From a bacterium (GTDB lineage Bacteria > Margulisbacteria > Marinamargulisbacteria > JAHFDA01): a stretch of 41,366 nt of DNA. The notes under the pieces are model-generated. The model worked only from the letters and a program-made list of their open reading frames with translations. It was not told where the DNA came from and searched no databases. A program made the translations under genes and the position numbers. Positions 1-8,746 of the stretch are shown piece after piece. The DNA is taken from the NCBI GenBank assembly GCA_023249225.1, contig JAHFDA010000021.1:1-41366 (forward strand), given 5' to 3'. The first letter of the stretch is position 1, and each line of letters begins with the position of its first letter.

Positions 1-1918
1 AACGCCATCGGTCGCCGTTCAGGTAAATGGCCAATGCGATTCCATTTAAAAGATAAAACAATGACAGCGTGGAGCTGATGCCAAAATTAAACAAGGTTTG
101 GCCCAGGTAAATCATGCCTGCTGCAGCAATACCGCCCAGTGCAAATTTAAGGGCATGATTGGAAAATTTTGCAAAGCCAAGACACCAGACGACAAAGATC
201 AGACCCATCAATGCGCCATAAAAAACTGAAAAACCCAGTAGCCCGTGGGTCATCAAGAGGTTTAGATAATCATTGTGCACTCGGTCGGGACTCGAGTTGT
301 GATGCCCTTCGAGCAGGCCAAAATCGGGGCGTCGGAAGCGTGGAAACGTATATCGAACTGTGTCCGGGCCAGCGCCCAGCAGAAACAGCTTGGGACTTGC
401 GGTCCATTGGGCGATGGCCGAATGCCATAAGCTTGGGCGGGCCGAGGCCAGGGCGCCAAAACTTTTTTGAGCGCTCACATTTTTAATTTTTGACGCCACG
501 TTGCCTTGCAGCGTGATATCGGCATCGGCAGCCGAGGCCTGGAACAGCCGTGAAATTCCCAATGTGAGCATCGGTACCAGGGCCAGCGTGATTAACATCA
601 ATGTAAGCCACAGCCACAAGCGTCTGGGCAGCCCGGACGTCTTGCCCAGGTATGCAATGCCAGCCACCGCCAAAAAATAAAACCCTCCCAGTGCCAGATT
701 GACGGCCACGTAATGCAAGGCCACGATGCTGCCTAAAATCAATAGGCGTTGCAGCAGTGTGCGCCAGGAACGGTTCAGCCACCATACGATGAATGCGTAA
801 AAGAGCAGGCCGCCAAGCAAAAGGGCGCCCGCAGCCGGTTTGCGTTCCAGCACGTGAAAGAGAAAAAGCAAAAGCAAGCTGCCCGATGCCAGCAGAGTCA
901 GGCCCAATTCAAGCGCAATCAGCCAGGGCGCGCGGCGGGTGTTTAAGTTTTCAAACGCCACGATAAAAAACAACACCAATGCCACATAAAATCCCAGCCA
1001 GGCGGCGCGGCTATAACTTAGCAACTGGGTGTAATAGGCCAGGCTGCCAACTGAAAATAAAATTCCTAACCCGCCCAATCGCCAAGCCGCCAAGCCTAGC
1101 ATGCCAAGCCCGATCAGCCAGGCCAGCCACAGTTCAGCTCCGGCCGGTTCGGCGTTGGCGGCCCACAACCACAGTGTGGCCGTGACGGACGCGGAGATGA
1201 TGACTTCCAATGTTGAATGTTTCCACGAAATGATGCGCATACTGGCCAGCGTCAACAGGGCGCCCCACAAGATGGGTACGGACATGGCGGCATACGCGCA
1301 GTAATGCACTGGGTTGCCGATAAAACCAAAGACCCGCTTGCTGATGTCTTCGGTCCAGGCCAGATAATCTACTCCCAGGCTTTGAATACCGGCATACCAG
1401 GCGTTGAGCAGTGCTGCCGCCGCAAAGGCTGTCAGCAACCAGGTCAATTGTTTCAGACTCTTTAAGGTCAGCGCAAAAATAGCCAATAAAAGTCCGTAGT
1501 GGCACAGCGTCCACAGGCCTTCCCAACGTTCGTATTCCCCCAGCAGCGCGATCCAGCGATTGACCGAAAATAAAGTGCTAAGCAGATTCGACAGGGCCCA
1601 AGCTGCCAGCGTGCCCCACAACAGCTTGCGTATGCGTGCAGTCCACGGGTCTGACAAAATGTCTGCGTCAGGCCTGGCAGAGGGTTTGTGTTTAGAGGCT
1701 TTGGTCAGAGCTGTTTTGACCGGAGAGGGCGTGTCTCCAAGCCAGGCTTGCAGCAGGGCCAGGATGGCTAGCACCAGAGTAAGGGCGCGCATCAAAGCCA
1801 GTTTATTGATTTCGAATACCGAATGAGTGGCGGAACTGTACACCAGCGGCAGACCGGCCACGAGAGCCACTTGAAAAAAAGTGATCCCAAGGTCAAGCGT
1901 GCGTTTTAACCCAGCCAT
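1..1918 (-). CDS. O-antigen ligase / polymerase (Wzy_C family), 3' end beyond the window
   Basis: I read this frame by reverse-complementing from the ATG at 1918. It stays open to base 1, giving about 639 codons with no stop. It encodes a polytopic membrane protein with many hydrophobic segments. The family signatures seen are FEINKLALMRAL near residue 35, GEYERWEGLW near 130, GNPVHYCAYAAM near 205, YSRAAWLG, then GAGPDTVRYTFPRFRRPDFG and HNDYLNLLMTHGLLGF in the large periplasmic loop and following helix. These are typical of the O-antigen ligase/polymerase superfamily, which joins or polymerises undecaprenyl-linked glycans in the periplasm; the loop Arg and His residues are those usually tied to activity. 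Upstream of the ATG is only a weak GAGGG ribosome-binding site. It is divergent from the GT-C gene at 2049. Whether it is a ligase or a polymerase cannot be decided, and a C-terminal TPR domain, common in long members, could lie past the edge. Confidence 0.87.
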   Translation of the reverse strand, partial: MAGLKRTLDLGITFFQVALVAGLPLVYSSATHSVFEINKLALMRALTLVLAILALLQAWLGDTPSPVKTALTKASKHKPSARPDADILSDPWTARIRKLLWGTLAAWALSNLLSTLFSVNRWIALLGEYERWEGLWTLCHYGLLLAIFALTLKSLKQLTWLLTAFAAAALLNAWYAGIQSLGVDYLAWTEDISKRVFGFIGNPVHYCAYAAMSVPILWGALLTLASMRIISWKHSTLEVIISASVTATLWLWAANAEPAGAELWLAWLIGLGMLGLAAWRLGGLGILFSVGSLAYYTQLLSYSRAAWLGFYVALVLFFIVAFENLNTRRAPWLIALELGLTLLASGSLLLLFLFHVLERKPAAGALLLGGLLFYAFIVWWLNRSWRTLLQRLLILGSIVALHYVAVNLALGGFYFLAVAGIAYLGKTSGLPRRLWLWLTLMLITLALVPMLTLGISRLFQASAADADITLQGNVASKIKNVSAQKSFGALASARPSLWHSAIAQWTASPKLFLLGAGPDTVRYTFPRFRRPDFGLLEGHHNSSPDRVHNDYLNLLMTHGLLGFSVFYGALMGLIFVVWCLGFAKFSNHALKFALGGIAAAGMIYLGQTLFNFGISSTLSLFYLLNGIALAIYLNGDRWR

Positions 1919-1954
1919 GAATACATTTAACCCTCGCTATTCATACATTAGCAG

Positions 1955-1960
1955 TAGAAT
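1955..1960 (+). promoter_or_regulatory. Putative -10 box (TAGAAT) upstream of the family-A GT-C genes
   Basis: TAGAAT lies 8 bases before an ATG at 1969. The surrounding block at 1935-1971 is repeated with small changes at 3999-4029, where TATGAT also sits 8 bases before the ATG of the next GT-C gene. No convincing -35 hexamer is visible. The conserved spacing and duplication are the only support. Confidence 0.35.
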
Positions 1961-1968
1961 ATATACAA

Positions 1969-2052
1969 ATGTTTAAGCGATTGGCCGCGTGCTTTTTTTG
2001 GCGCGGACACGCTTGATTTATGAGAAAAAAAGTTCGGGTGTATCAGCTATGA
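1969..2052 (+). pseudogene. Scar of a deleted family-A GT-C gene (start plus last codons)
   Basis: Bases 1993-2052 match 3931-3984 closely. Allowing a 2-base indel, they encode an ARTRLIYE...VRVYQL end followed by TGA. The intact family-A genes end in the same way: LIYDSGAVRIYRL at 3917, LIYDTAGASVYQV at 36062. The stretch begins with an ATG at 1969, placed exactly as in the promoter block repeated before the gene at 4027. It therefore looks like a former gene collapsed by internal deletion to its first and last codons. Its TGA (2050-2052) overlaps the ATG of the next gene (2049), which suggests the lost gene was translationally coupled to that gene. The alternative is a short leader peptide, MRKKVRVYQL, from 2020. 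Confidence 0.5.
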
Positions 2053-3917
2053 ATATTGCCAGCCTGGAATTTGTACTTTGGTGTCTGGTCTTAGCCGTGG
2101 GTGCTTTTGGTTTGGGTTATGAAGTCCTACGGCGGCTAAAGCTGCCATACCGCCGTGCGGCGGCTTTAAATTTGGGCTTGCTGCTGTATTGCGCTCTGGT
2201 TTTGGCTTTGGGGTGGCTGCACTTGCTGTATGCCAGGGCGCTGGTGGTTTTTGTGATTCTGATGGCCTTGGGGACGATCGGGCAATACCACCGGCTGTTC
2301 GGGGATGTGTGGCGGGATCTAAAGCAGATGTTTTTGCGCCAGGACAAGTCTGGCAAAATTCTATGCCTTGCTGCGTTGGGCCTGGGGCTGTTTCATGGCA
2401 TTCAGTCGCTTAACCCGCTTACCCTTGGGGACCCTTCTTATCAACTGTGCCGAGATTATTTAGAAGCGCATTATTTTTTGTTTCGGCCAGACATGTGGAT
2501 GGCGCTGTTGCCTCTGGGGTATTACGGATGGGGAATTTTGGCCTATGCTCTGCAAGGTTTTTCATTAACGGGGGGCATGACCGTGTTGCAAGTGCTGGGT
2601 ATGTGCGCTTTGCTGGCGGGTTTTGCCCGGCGGTGGTTGTCAGAGCGTGTGCTGCCGTATGCCTGGATCATCTTGCTGGCCATGCCGCTGGTGTTATCGG
2701 GCACCCGCGCCGTGCGCGAAGAAATACTGGATATGGCCATTGCGCTGCTGGTGGTGATATTTTTTCTTGAGGCCTGGTGGCAGGAGGATGCATCGATCCG
2801 CAGGCGGGCCATGGCTTTGGTGATTTTTTTAACGTGTTTTGCTTTAGGTGGAAAAGTCACCTCGCTGGCTTTGTTTGGAGCCATGAGTTTGGCAGGTTTG
2901 ATGTGGGTATGGCGGCAAGCGCAGCGTGGGCAGGCGCTGGCTTACGCTTTTGGGTGCGTGGTGGTTTTTTCATCTCTGTTGATTGTGCCGTGGCTGGCGC
3001 GGGCTTATTTTTATACCGGTAACCCGGTATGGCCCGAGGCCATTAAAATATTTGGCGGCCCGTACTGGCCAGCCGATGCTTGGAAAATATATTACAAGTA
3101 CCAGGTACAGTTTAAGCATTCGATGGCTGAATTTGTGCGTCTGCCGTATTTCTTTTTTAAGGGTTTTAAAAGCAACCGACCGGTGGGAACTTCGACGGGG
3201 ATTTGGGTTTTGGCGCTGGGCATTCCGGCCCTGTTTTTATGGCGACGGTATCCCGCCAACGGTATTTTAGGGCTCATTTTTATGCTGTTTATGTCGTGCG
3301 CTTATGTGGTATTGGTTCCGACGGATCGTTATTTTTCGGCCACCTATGGCATGCTTTTGCTGCTTTCCATGTTTGCATTGCATCGATGGGTTGTGGAGCT
3401 CCGTTGGGCGCGGACATGGCTATTTTTTCTGATCATGGTCACAAGCATGTTCGAAGTTGGGATTTCATGGATGCGCTGGATCAACCCCGATTGGCCCATC
3501 AGTCGCACTGACCTTGTTCGAAGCATCTGGAACCGCGATTTAGAATGGAAAATTCGCTGTACAGTGGTTCCAGATTACGCCGCTGCAGAATATATGCGTG
3601 TCCAGCATGACGATGGCCAGAGCGTACTGGTGCTGGGCGGTCGCGCCCTTCGTTACCGTTCCCCGGCATACACCGGGGATCCGGTCGTTCAATACTGGAT
3701 TGACTACCGCAATTACGATCACCCGCTGGCGCTGCTGCAGGACCTTAGGTCAAAAGGCATTGCTTATGTAAGCGTGGAATCAAATTTTTTTCAGCGCGAG
3801 GATTTTTTTGGTGATTTTCCGCAATCGGGACAGGTGCTTCAGGCAGCGCTGGCGCTTACTGAACTGATCTACGACAGCGGCGCCGTGCGGATTTACCGCT
3901 TAACGTCAGGCGGGTGA
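2049..3917 (+). CDS. Family-A polytopic membrane protein, GT-C glycosyltransferase-like (copy 1)
   Basis: This 622-residue protein has about ten to twelve hydrophobic segments and a soluble C-terminal domain of roughly 120 residues. It shares its architecture and motifs with the genes at 4027 and 34191: an LGDPS loop near residue 128, AVREE near 220, GGKVTS near 272, RAYFYTGNPVWP near 317-328, PTDRYF near 425, and a tail ending LIYDSGAVRIYRL. The TGNPxxP motif and early acidic loop residues recall GT-C enzymes, which use polyprenyl-phosphate sugars at the outer face of the membrane; no named family is certain. I chose the ATG at 2049 because the copy at 34191 aligns from there. A GTG at 1989 would add 20 residues that are better explained as the upstream scar. 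No clear ribosome-binding site is seen. A true hydrolase or flippase role is not excluded. Confidence 0.72.
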   Translation: MNIASLEFVLWCLVLAVGAFGLGYEVLRRLKLPYRRAAALNLGLLLYCALVLALGWLHLLYARALVVFVILMALGTIGQYHRLFGDVWRDLKQMFLRQDKSGKILCLAALGLGLFHGIQSLNPLTLGDPSYQLCRDYLEAHYFLFRPDMWMALLPLGYYGWGILAYALQGFSLTGGMTVLQVLGMCALLAGFARRWLSERVLPYAWIILLAMPLVLSGTRAVREEILDMAIALLVVIFFLEAWWQEDASIRRRAMALVIFLTCFALGGKVTSLALFGAMSLAGLMWVWRQAQRGQALAYAFGCVVVFSSLLIVPWLARAYFYTGNPVWPEAIKIFGGPYWPADAWKIYYKYQVQFKHSMAEFVRLPYFFFKGFKSNRPVGTSTGIWVLALGIPALFLWRRYPANGILGLIFMLFMSCAYVVLVPTDRYFSATYGMLLLLSMFALHRWVVELRWARTWLFFLIMVTSMFEVGISWMRWINPDWPISRTDLVRSIWNRDLEWKIRCTVVPDYAAAEYMRVQHDDGQSVLVLGGRALRYRSPAYTGDPVVQYWIDYRNYDHPLALLQDLRSKGIAYVSVESNFFQREDFFGDFPQSGQVLQAALALTELIYDSGAVRIYRLTSGG

Positions 3918-3918
3918 T

Positions 3919-3984
3919 GCGGCTTCATCGGTGCGGACAAGATTGCTTTATGAGCACAAGGGGGTTTGGGTATACCAACTTTGA
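3919..3984 (+). pseudogene. C-terminal scar of another family-A GT-C gene
   Basis: Immediately after the stop of copy 1, a different frame reads VRTRLLYEHKGVWVYQL followed by TGA at 3982-3984. This matches the C-terminus of family-A proteins (LIY, then an acidic or His residue, then GVxVYxL) and the scar at 1993-2052. No start codon or upstream body remains, so it is most simply the last codons of a deleted tandem copy lying between the genes at 2049 and 4027. Confidence 0.55.
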
Positions 3985-4012
3985 ATACCCATAGCCCGCG
4001 CTGTTCATGCAT

Positions 4013-4018
4013 TATGAT
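4013..4018 (+). promoter_or_regulatory. Putative -10 box (TATGAT) for the GT-C gene at 4027
   Basis: TATGAT ends 8 bases before the ATG, so a transcript would begin at or next to the start codon; no ribosome-binding site is present. The block resembles 1935-1971. The -35 region is unclear. Confidence 0.35.
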
Positions 4019-4026
4019 AAATACAA

Positions 4027-5922
4027 ATGTCTGCATACTCCGATTCGGTCTTTTTTCTGGCCCATCTAGGCCCACTATGGATTTTGTTCTGGGATCTTGC
4101 AGTGGCCTTGGGAGCCTTTGCGGTGGGGCACGCGTTTTTGAGGCGTTTTCACTTGCCTTATGCCCGTGCGGCGGCGCTTTTGGTGGGACTTATACTTTAC
4201 TGCACGGCGATTTTATTCTTGGGTTGGATGCATCTGTTGTACAACCTTCTGATTCAGGCCATGGTAGTCTTTACAGCGCTTTGGGGGGGCTGGACTTGCC
4301 GAGGGGTTTTAATCGATCTCGCTGCCCAGTTTAAGGCTTGGTTTTTTCGGCAGGCTTGGGTCGAACAGGCTTTGACATGGCTCGGTATAGGTTTGTTTGT
4401 CTTTCACATTTTTCAATCGTTGCTTCCCTTGTTTTTGGGCGATCCGTCATTTCACTTGTTTCGGGACTATGCCGAAGCGCATTATTTTGTATTCCGGCCA
4501 GACATATGGATGGTGCTGCTGCCGATGGGGTATTACGGGTGGGCTCAATTGGCATATGGTCTATACGACTTGTCCCTGGGAGCAGGCATGATGGTGTTGC
4601 AATTGCTGGGCATTTGCCTCTTGTTGGCGGGTTTTGCCCGCCGGGTCTTGTCAGAGCGGGTGATACCCTACGCATGGGTGATCTTGCTTTCCATGCCCAT
4701 GGTGCTTTCGAGCAGTCGCGCGGTGCGCGAAGAAATCATTGACCTGGCCATGGCCTTGATGCTGTTTGTCTATTTGTTTGAAGCCTGGCGCAGTGATTCC
4801 GCCACAGGGCTGCGCAAAAAGGCTATGGCTTTTGTGATTTTACTGGGTTGTTTTGCTTTGGGCGGAAAGGTGACGTCGATCGCCTTGTTTTTAAGTGTGG
4901 TGCTGCTGTGTCTTTTATGGGTCGGATGCCAGCAAAACAAGCGTGAATCTTTTTGGTTTTGCGTACAGGTGACCGTCCTGGGTTCGGTTTTATTTATTGT
5001 CCCGTGGTTGCTTCGGGCCTATGTGTATACCGGTAATCCGGTGTGGCCCAGAGCATATGAGATTTTTGGCGGGCCCTATTGGGCAGCAGACGGCTGGCAG
5101 AATTTTTATAAGTATCAGCTGCCTTTTAAATATTCCATGGCTGAAATAGCGCGGTTGCCCTATTTGTTTTGTAAAGCGTTTGAAGCTGACCGACCGGCGG
5201 GCACCTCATGCGGAATTTTGGTTTTAACCCTGGGCTTTCCGGCGGTTTTATGCTGGGGTCGACATGCCGCGTTGCGCTTGCTGGTGTTTATGTTTGCAAG
5301 TTTCTTTGTGCTGGCGTATTTGTTGCTTGTGCCCACCGACCGTTATTTTGCGGCAGCTTATCTGTTTTTATTATTGGCCGCATTGTTTTCTTTGGATTTT
5401 TTAGTTTTTAAAAGTCGTGTGGGGCGTCTGTGGGTACTGCTGATTTTTTGGGGAGTCAGCGTATTTGAGATCGGGTTGAATGTGACCCGCTGGATTAATC
5501 CAGATTTTTCAATTTCCCGGATGGATATGGTGCAGGGGGTTTTTGATTTAAATAAAAAACGTGCGGTGCTTTATGCGGGCTACCCCGACCAGCAGGTGGG
5601 CGATTATATGAGCGCATACCATCAGGACGGCAAAGGTATTCTGGTGATCGGGGGGCGCGCTTTTCGGTATCGTTCACCGGCTTACGATGGAGACCCGGTC
5701 ATTCAGTATTGGATCGATTACCGTTCTTATCATACTGCCGCTGACCTGATTCGAGCATTGCAGGATCGGAACATTGGATACATTGCCTTGTCTGATGCCA
5801 TTTTTGAGGGAGATTATTTTTTTAAAGACTTTCCCGCGACCAAGCAGTTAATCTACGAGACGGTGGCGTCCATGCGGGTGATCTATCATCAGGACGGGGT
5901 AAACGTGTATGCGTTTCCCTAA
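4027..5922 (+). CDS. Family-A polytopic membrane protein, GT-C glycosyltransferase-like (copy 2)
   Basis: This 631-residue close paralogue of the gene at 2049 is similar along its whole length. Its motifs are LGDPSFHLFRDY near residue 138, SRAVREEI, FALGGKVTSIALF, RAYVYTGNPVWP near 329-340, VPTDRYF, and a soluble tail with LVIGGRAFRYRSPAYDGDPV. It has many transmembrane helices with a periplasmic-type C-terminal domain expected. The role is inferred to be transfer of a sugar, or a similar group, from a lipid carrier during polysaccharide assembly. The N-terminus is about ten residues longer than copy 1, and the ATG directly follows a -10-like box, so the mRNA may be leaderless. It converges with the radical SAM gene, with 15 bases between stop codons and no clear terminator. 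Confidence 0.72.
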   Translation: MSAYSDSVFFLAHLGPLWILFWDLAVALGAFAVGHAFLRRFHLPYARAAALLVGLILYCTAILFLGWMHLLYNLLIQAMVVFTALWGGWTCRGVLIDLAAQFKAWFFRQAWVEQALTWLGIGLFVFHIFQSLLPLFLGDPSFHLFRDYAEAHYFVFRPDIWMVLLPMGYYGWAQLAYGLYDLSLGAGMMVLQLLGICLLLAGFARRVLSERVIPYAWVILLSMPMVLSSSRAVREEIIDLAMALMLFVYLFEAWRSDSATGLRKKAMAFVILLGCFALGGKVTSIALFLSVVLLCLLWVGCQQNKRESFWFCVQVTVLGSVLFIVPWLLRAYVYTGNPVWPRAYEIFGGPYWAADGWQNFYKYQLPFKYSMAEIARLPYLFCKAFEADRPAGTSCGILVLTLGFPAVLCWGRHAALRLLVFMFASFFVLAYLLLVPTDRYFAAAYLFLLLAALFSLDFLVFKSRVGRLWVLLIFWGVSVFEIGLNVTRWINPDFSISRMDMVQGVFDLNKKRAVLYAGYPDQQVGDYMSAYHQDGKGILVIGGRAFRYRSPAYDGDPVIQYWIDYRSYHTAADLIRALQDRNIGYIALSDAIFEGDYFFKDFPATKQLIYETVASMRVIYHQDGVNVYAFP

Positions 5923-5937
5923 GGATAAAAGGTTTGT

Positions 5938-7431
5938 TTACAGCGCCATATGGGCGACAAAATTGTTTGTAGGCTCTTGCAGCGACAAAGCGGGGTAAGT
6001 TTCTGAATGCACGCTGGCCAAGGTGGCTTTGCGCAGGGCGGTCAATGCTTCTTCCGAGACGTGCATCATCTGGGCAATCTTTTGACGTTTAGAGGGTGTG
6101 CCAAAGTTAATTCGTTCCCATTCATAAGCACGCAAATATTTAAGATCCTGGGGATTAAATTCGCTGGAGATAAGCCGACTTTCAGACCAGTTGACATCGG
6201 TTTTCATGTTATAGCCTTGCATGAGATTTTTGTCTTCCATCACTTTTTTATAAAGTGGGGTGTTGGGCAGGGGCTGATAGATAAAAAACTTGGTGTAGTC
6301 GGCGTCCAGGCTCTCGGCAAATCGTATGGTTTCACGAATTTCTTCCCAAGTTTCGCCCGGAAAACCGATAATAAAATGTGTGTTTACGTCGATCCCTAAA
6401 GATTTGGCTTTCTTTACCATATTCACCACATGGTTCAGCTTGACAGGCTTATGCACGATATCATTGAGAACCCGTTCGACACCTGATTCAACGGCCATAT
6501 CCAAGTACTGGCAGCCGCTTGCCTTCATGGTATCAAGCAAGGGGTCGCTTAAATAGAACACCGGAACAGCTATGGCGTTCCATTTTAAGTCCAGGTTTTC
6601 GTCGATCATGGCCTGGAACAAGGCGCGGGCACGGGCACGGCTGATGTACAAGTTGTCATCGTCAAAAATAAGCGCCTTGATGCCATAGTGTTCTTTCAGA
6701 AATTTCATTTCCTTAATGATATGGGGCACCGAACGGGCGCGGAACGGTTTTCCGGTGATAGATTCAATTTCGCAAAATGTGCATCCCACCGGGCAACCCC
6801 GTGACGTCATGATACGCGCATAGGGCAATGTGCGGGGCGAGTCGACACTGATGCGTTGTAAGGTACGGGTGTACCGCCCGTAATCAGCCAGGTGATAGGC
6901 CGGGTTAGGAAGGATGTCCAAGTCATGAATAAACGGAGATTTTTCTTGAACCACGCGTTCGCCATTTTTAAAATAAGCAATACCACGTTTCGGCAGGTCT
7001 CCCTGGCCGTTTAAAAAATGAAGCAGGGTTGGAAATGTAAATTCGCCCTCTCCCAAAACCATATAATCGATGTTTCCATCACGGCCGGCAATATCGGGCG
7101 CTTGGGTGGCATAAATCCCCCCCAAGACTGTGATGATGTCGGCATTTATCTGTTTGACCAGTTGAGCCGCAATGTGGGCCGTGGGACCATATTCCATGGT
7201 TAAAAGCGTGATGCCTACGAGGTCAGGGTTTAACGCTGCAATTTTTTTTTGGAATTCTTCCTGGCTTAAATTATCGATGTTGGCGTCTATGATATTGATG
7301 TCATAATCTTTTTCGATCATGGCAGCGACCAGACAGATGTTGATGGGGTGGATTTCCCAAAGGGTCTTGAAATTCCATGGAATCCATTTTAAATTAGGTT
7401 GTACAAATACAATTCGATTGATTTTTGTCAA
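5938..7431 (-). CDS. B12-binding-type radical SAM protein
   Basis: This 497-residue protein has an N-terminal Rossmann-like B12-binding-type domain (about 25-150, with LGGIYATQAPD and LGEGE motifs). A radical SAM barrel follows, with Cys213, Cys217 and Cys220 (CPVGCTFC) to hold a 4Fe-4S cluster. This is the BchE/P-methylase-like architecture, whose members methylate or rearrange unactivated carbons; the substrate here is unknown. The classic B12-ligating DxHxxG is not seen, so it may bind cobalamin base-off without a protein His, or not at all. The start is a TTG at 7431 with AAAGG seven bases upstream; no ATG fits ahead of the first conserved strand. It lies last in the minus-strand sugar operon, 109 bases after the SGNH gene, and may also have its own promoter. 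Confidence 0.85.
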   Translation of the reverse strand: MTKINRIVFVQPNLKWIPWNFKTLWEIHPINICLVAAMIEKDYDINIIDANIDNLSQEEFQKKIAALNPDLVGITLLTMEYGPTAHIAAQLVKQINADIITVLGGIYATQAPDIAGRDGNIDYMVLGEGEFTFPTLLHFLNGQGDLPKRGIAYFKNGERVVQEKSPFIHDLDILPNPAYHLADYGRYTRTLQRISVDSPRTLPYARIMTSRGCPVGCTFCEIESITGKPFRARSVPHIIKEMKFLKEHYGIKALIFDDDNLYISRARARALFQAMIDENLDLKWNAIAVPVFYLSDPLLDTMKASGCQYLDMAVESGVERVLNDIVHKPVKLNHVVNMVKKAKSLGIDVNTHFIIGFPGETWEEIRETIRFAESLDADYTKFFIYQPLPNTPLYKKVMEDKNLMQGYNMKTDVNWSESRLISSEFNPQDLKYLRAYEWERINFGTPSKRQKIAQMMHVSEEALTALRKATLASVHSETYPALSLQEPTNNFVAHMAL

Positions 7432-7475
7432 GATTGAGCCTTTGATTTTATATTTTATGCGAGGTTGAAGACTGA

Positions 7476-7481
7476 AGTATA
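7476..7481 (-). promoter_or_regulatory. Possible -10 box (TATACT) for the radical SAM gene
   Basis: TATACT on the minus strand lies in the 109-base AT-rich gap before the TTG start at 7431, giving a leader of about 38 bases that includes the AAAGG ribosome-binding site. No good -35 hexamer is evident at the usual spacing. Confidence 0.3.
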
Positions 7482-7540
7482 ACTTATTTTTTAGATGCTT
7501 TTAGTTTTAGAGTCGGTGCGGGATGTAATTTTTACAGATT

Positions 7541-8650
7541 TCATAGGTTAAATTTTGGATTTTGGGAAAGTTTGACATACAGGTAATCACCAATTTTTTG
7601 CGCTCCCTGGGGGGTGTAATGGGTCCAGTCATAATGGCCAGATGTTTCAAAAGGCAATTCATTTTCCAGGTCAATGCAGATTGCGTTGGTTTCATGGCAA
7701 AGCTCCAAGGTGCGCTGGTTGATCAGTTTCATGAAGTAAAAATAATCTACGCCATTGAGCGGTGTATCGAGAAATTCTGCATTGTTTGAAAAATCTTCGT
7801 GGACCACGCCGTATACAACACCGTTCTGTATTTTGTAGTAGAACAAGGGTTGGGTCACCAGGATGGGCATGGAGCCCATTTCATGGCAGCGCCGGATTAA
7901 TATTAAAAGGTTTTTTTGATAGGCTTCCAGAGTGGGCATTAACAGGGACTGATGGTTTTTGATCAGCGGACGAGTGGTCCAATGCAGTTTTTCAAACTGA
8001 ATTTTGCTATGCCGCAGTGACAGCAACTGCGCCCGATAGGTTCCACGGTATTGAAAATACAGATTCACCAGAGCGCTTTTGCGGTGAATCGCGCATTTAA
8101 GCTGGTTGACGTAAAATCGAAATCCAGACAAGTTCTCTGGGTCGCTGCTGTAGTAGGCGTGCAGATCATTGATGCCCACATAAAGCAGCACGTAACGTGG
8201 TTTCAGACCAGGAATTTGGCGCAGCCAAGGGTCAAAATTGGCAACGTAACCACGGGTCGACAGACCGTCACTGCCGGCGTTGACCACCCATACTGTCTGA
8301 CCGGAGCACCGTTTAAAATTTGCATGCAGTACGTCTTGCCAGGTTTCTCCTTCTGAAATAAAGCGCTGGTCGGTGGTGCTGCCACCCAGGGTTAGTATGT
8401 CGATGTGGTCAGTCTGCGGATAAGCGCCACGCAGGCCGTAACGGTCGCGGCGGTACAATATTTTTTGCGAGGTGGGATACAGGTGACTTGCATCAAGGTG
8501 CAGCGCCATGTTTCTTAATACACCCAACGGGTAAAAGCGGTCGGGGATGATCCAGTTGCCGAAGATCACTTCAAGTAAAACCAAAGACAAGAAGACAGCC
8601 GCAAGAGACAGCCATATGTTGATGAAGTATTTCAAGGCGAAACGTCCCAT
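7541..8650 (-). CDS. Membrane-anchored SGNH/GDSL-type hydrolase
   Basis: This 369-residue protein has one N-terminal hydrophobic helix (about residues 8-30), so the catalytic domain is likely periplasmic or outside. The SGNH blocks are present in order: GGSTT at 89-93 with the nucleophile Ser, NAGSDG at 124-129, GIND at 159-162, and DWTH at 341-344 supplying the catalytic Asp and His. Such proteins in polysaccharide loci act as O-acetyl esterases or acyl-group-handling enzymes on the glycan; that role is inferred. It starts with ATG at 8650 and a weak ribosome-binding site. The 71 bases ahead of it, up to the epimerase stop, contain a scar of a GT-C gene on the other strand, so this junction has been rearranged. 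Confidence 0.8.
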   Translation of the reverse strand: MGRFALKYFINIWLSLAAVFLSLVLLEVIFGNWIIPDRFYPLGVLRNMALHLDASHLYPTSQKILYRRDRYGLRGAYPQTDHIDILTLGGSTTDQRFISEGETWQDVLHANFKRCSGQTVWVVNAGSDGLSTRGYVANFDPWLRQIPGLKPRYVLLYVGINDLHAYYSSDPENLSGFRFYVNQLKCAIHRKSALVNLYFQYRGTYRAQLLSLRHSKIQFEKLHWTTRPLIKNHQSLLMPTLEAYQKNLLILIRRCHEMGSMPILVTQPLFYYKIQNGVVYGVVHEDFSNNAEFLDTPLNGVDYFYFMKLINQRTLELCHETNAICIDLENELPFETSGHYDWTHYTPQGAQKIGDYLYVKLSQNPKFNL

Positions 8651-8665
8651 TTTAGGGTAGCAAAG

Positions 8666-8746
8666 ACTTCAGCAGGGCTTGTGCTCACCTCATTGATCCA
8701 TGACAGCGGCACCGTGCGGGTTTACCGCTTAACGTCAGGCGGGTGA
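8666..8746 (+). pseudogene. C-terminal scar of a family-A GT-C gene between two minus-strand genes
   Basis: The plus strand encodes TSAGLVLTSLIHDSGTVRVY then RLTSGG and a TGA at 8744-8746. This is nearly the same as the end of the GT-C protein at 2049, which reads ALTELIYDSGAVRIY then RLTSGG. At DNA level 3869-3925 and 8693-8750 differ at only a few positions, and the match continues a few bases past the stop. Only about 80 bases of the gene remain. The last codons of the epimerase on the other strand are read from this scar. Confidence 0.7.

Noticed and set aside
169-1826. Several short ORFs on both strands in the left-edge region
   Set aside because: They are shadows of the single open minus-strand ligase frame, which has continuous family motifs.
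1989-2048. GTG start at 1989 for the GT-C gene, adding 20 residues
   Set aside because: The extra residues are the relic of another gene's C-terminus, and the related gene at 34191 aligns from the ATG at 2049.
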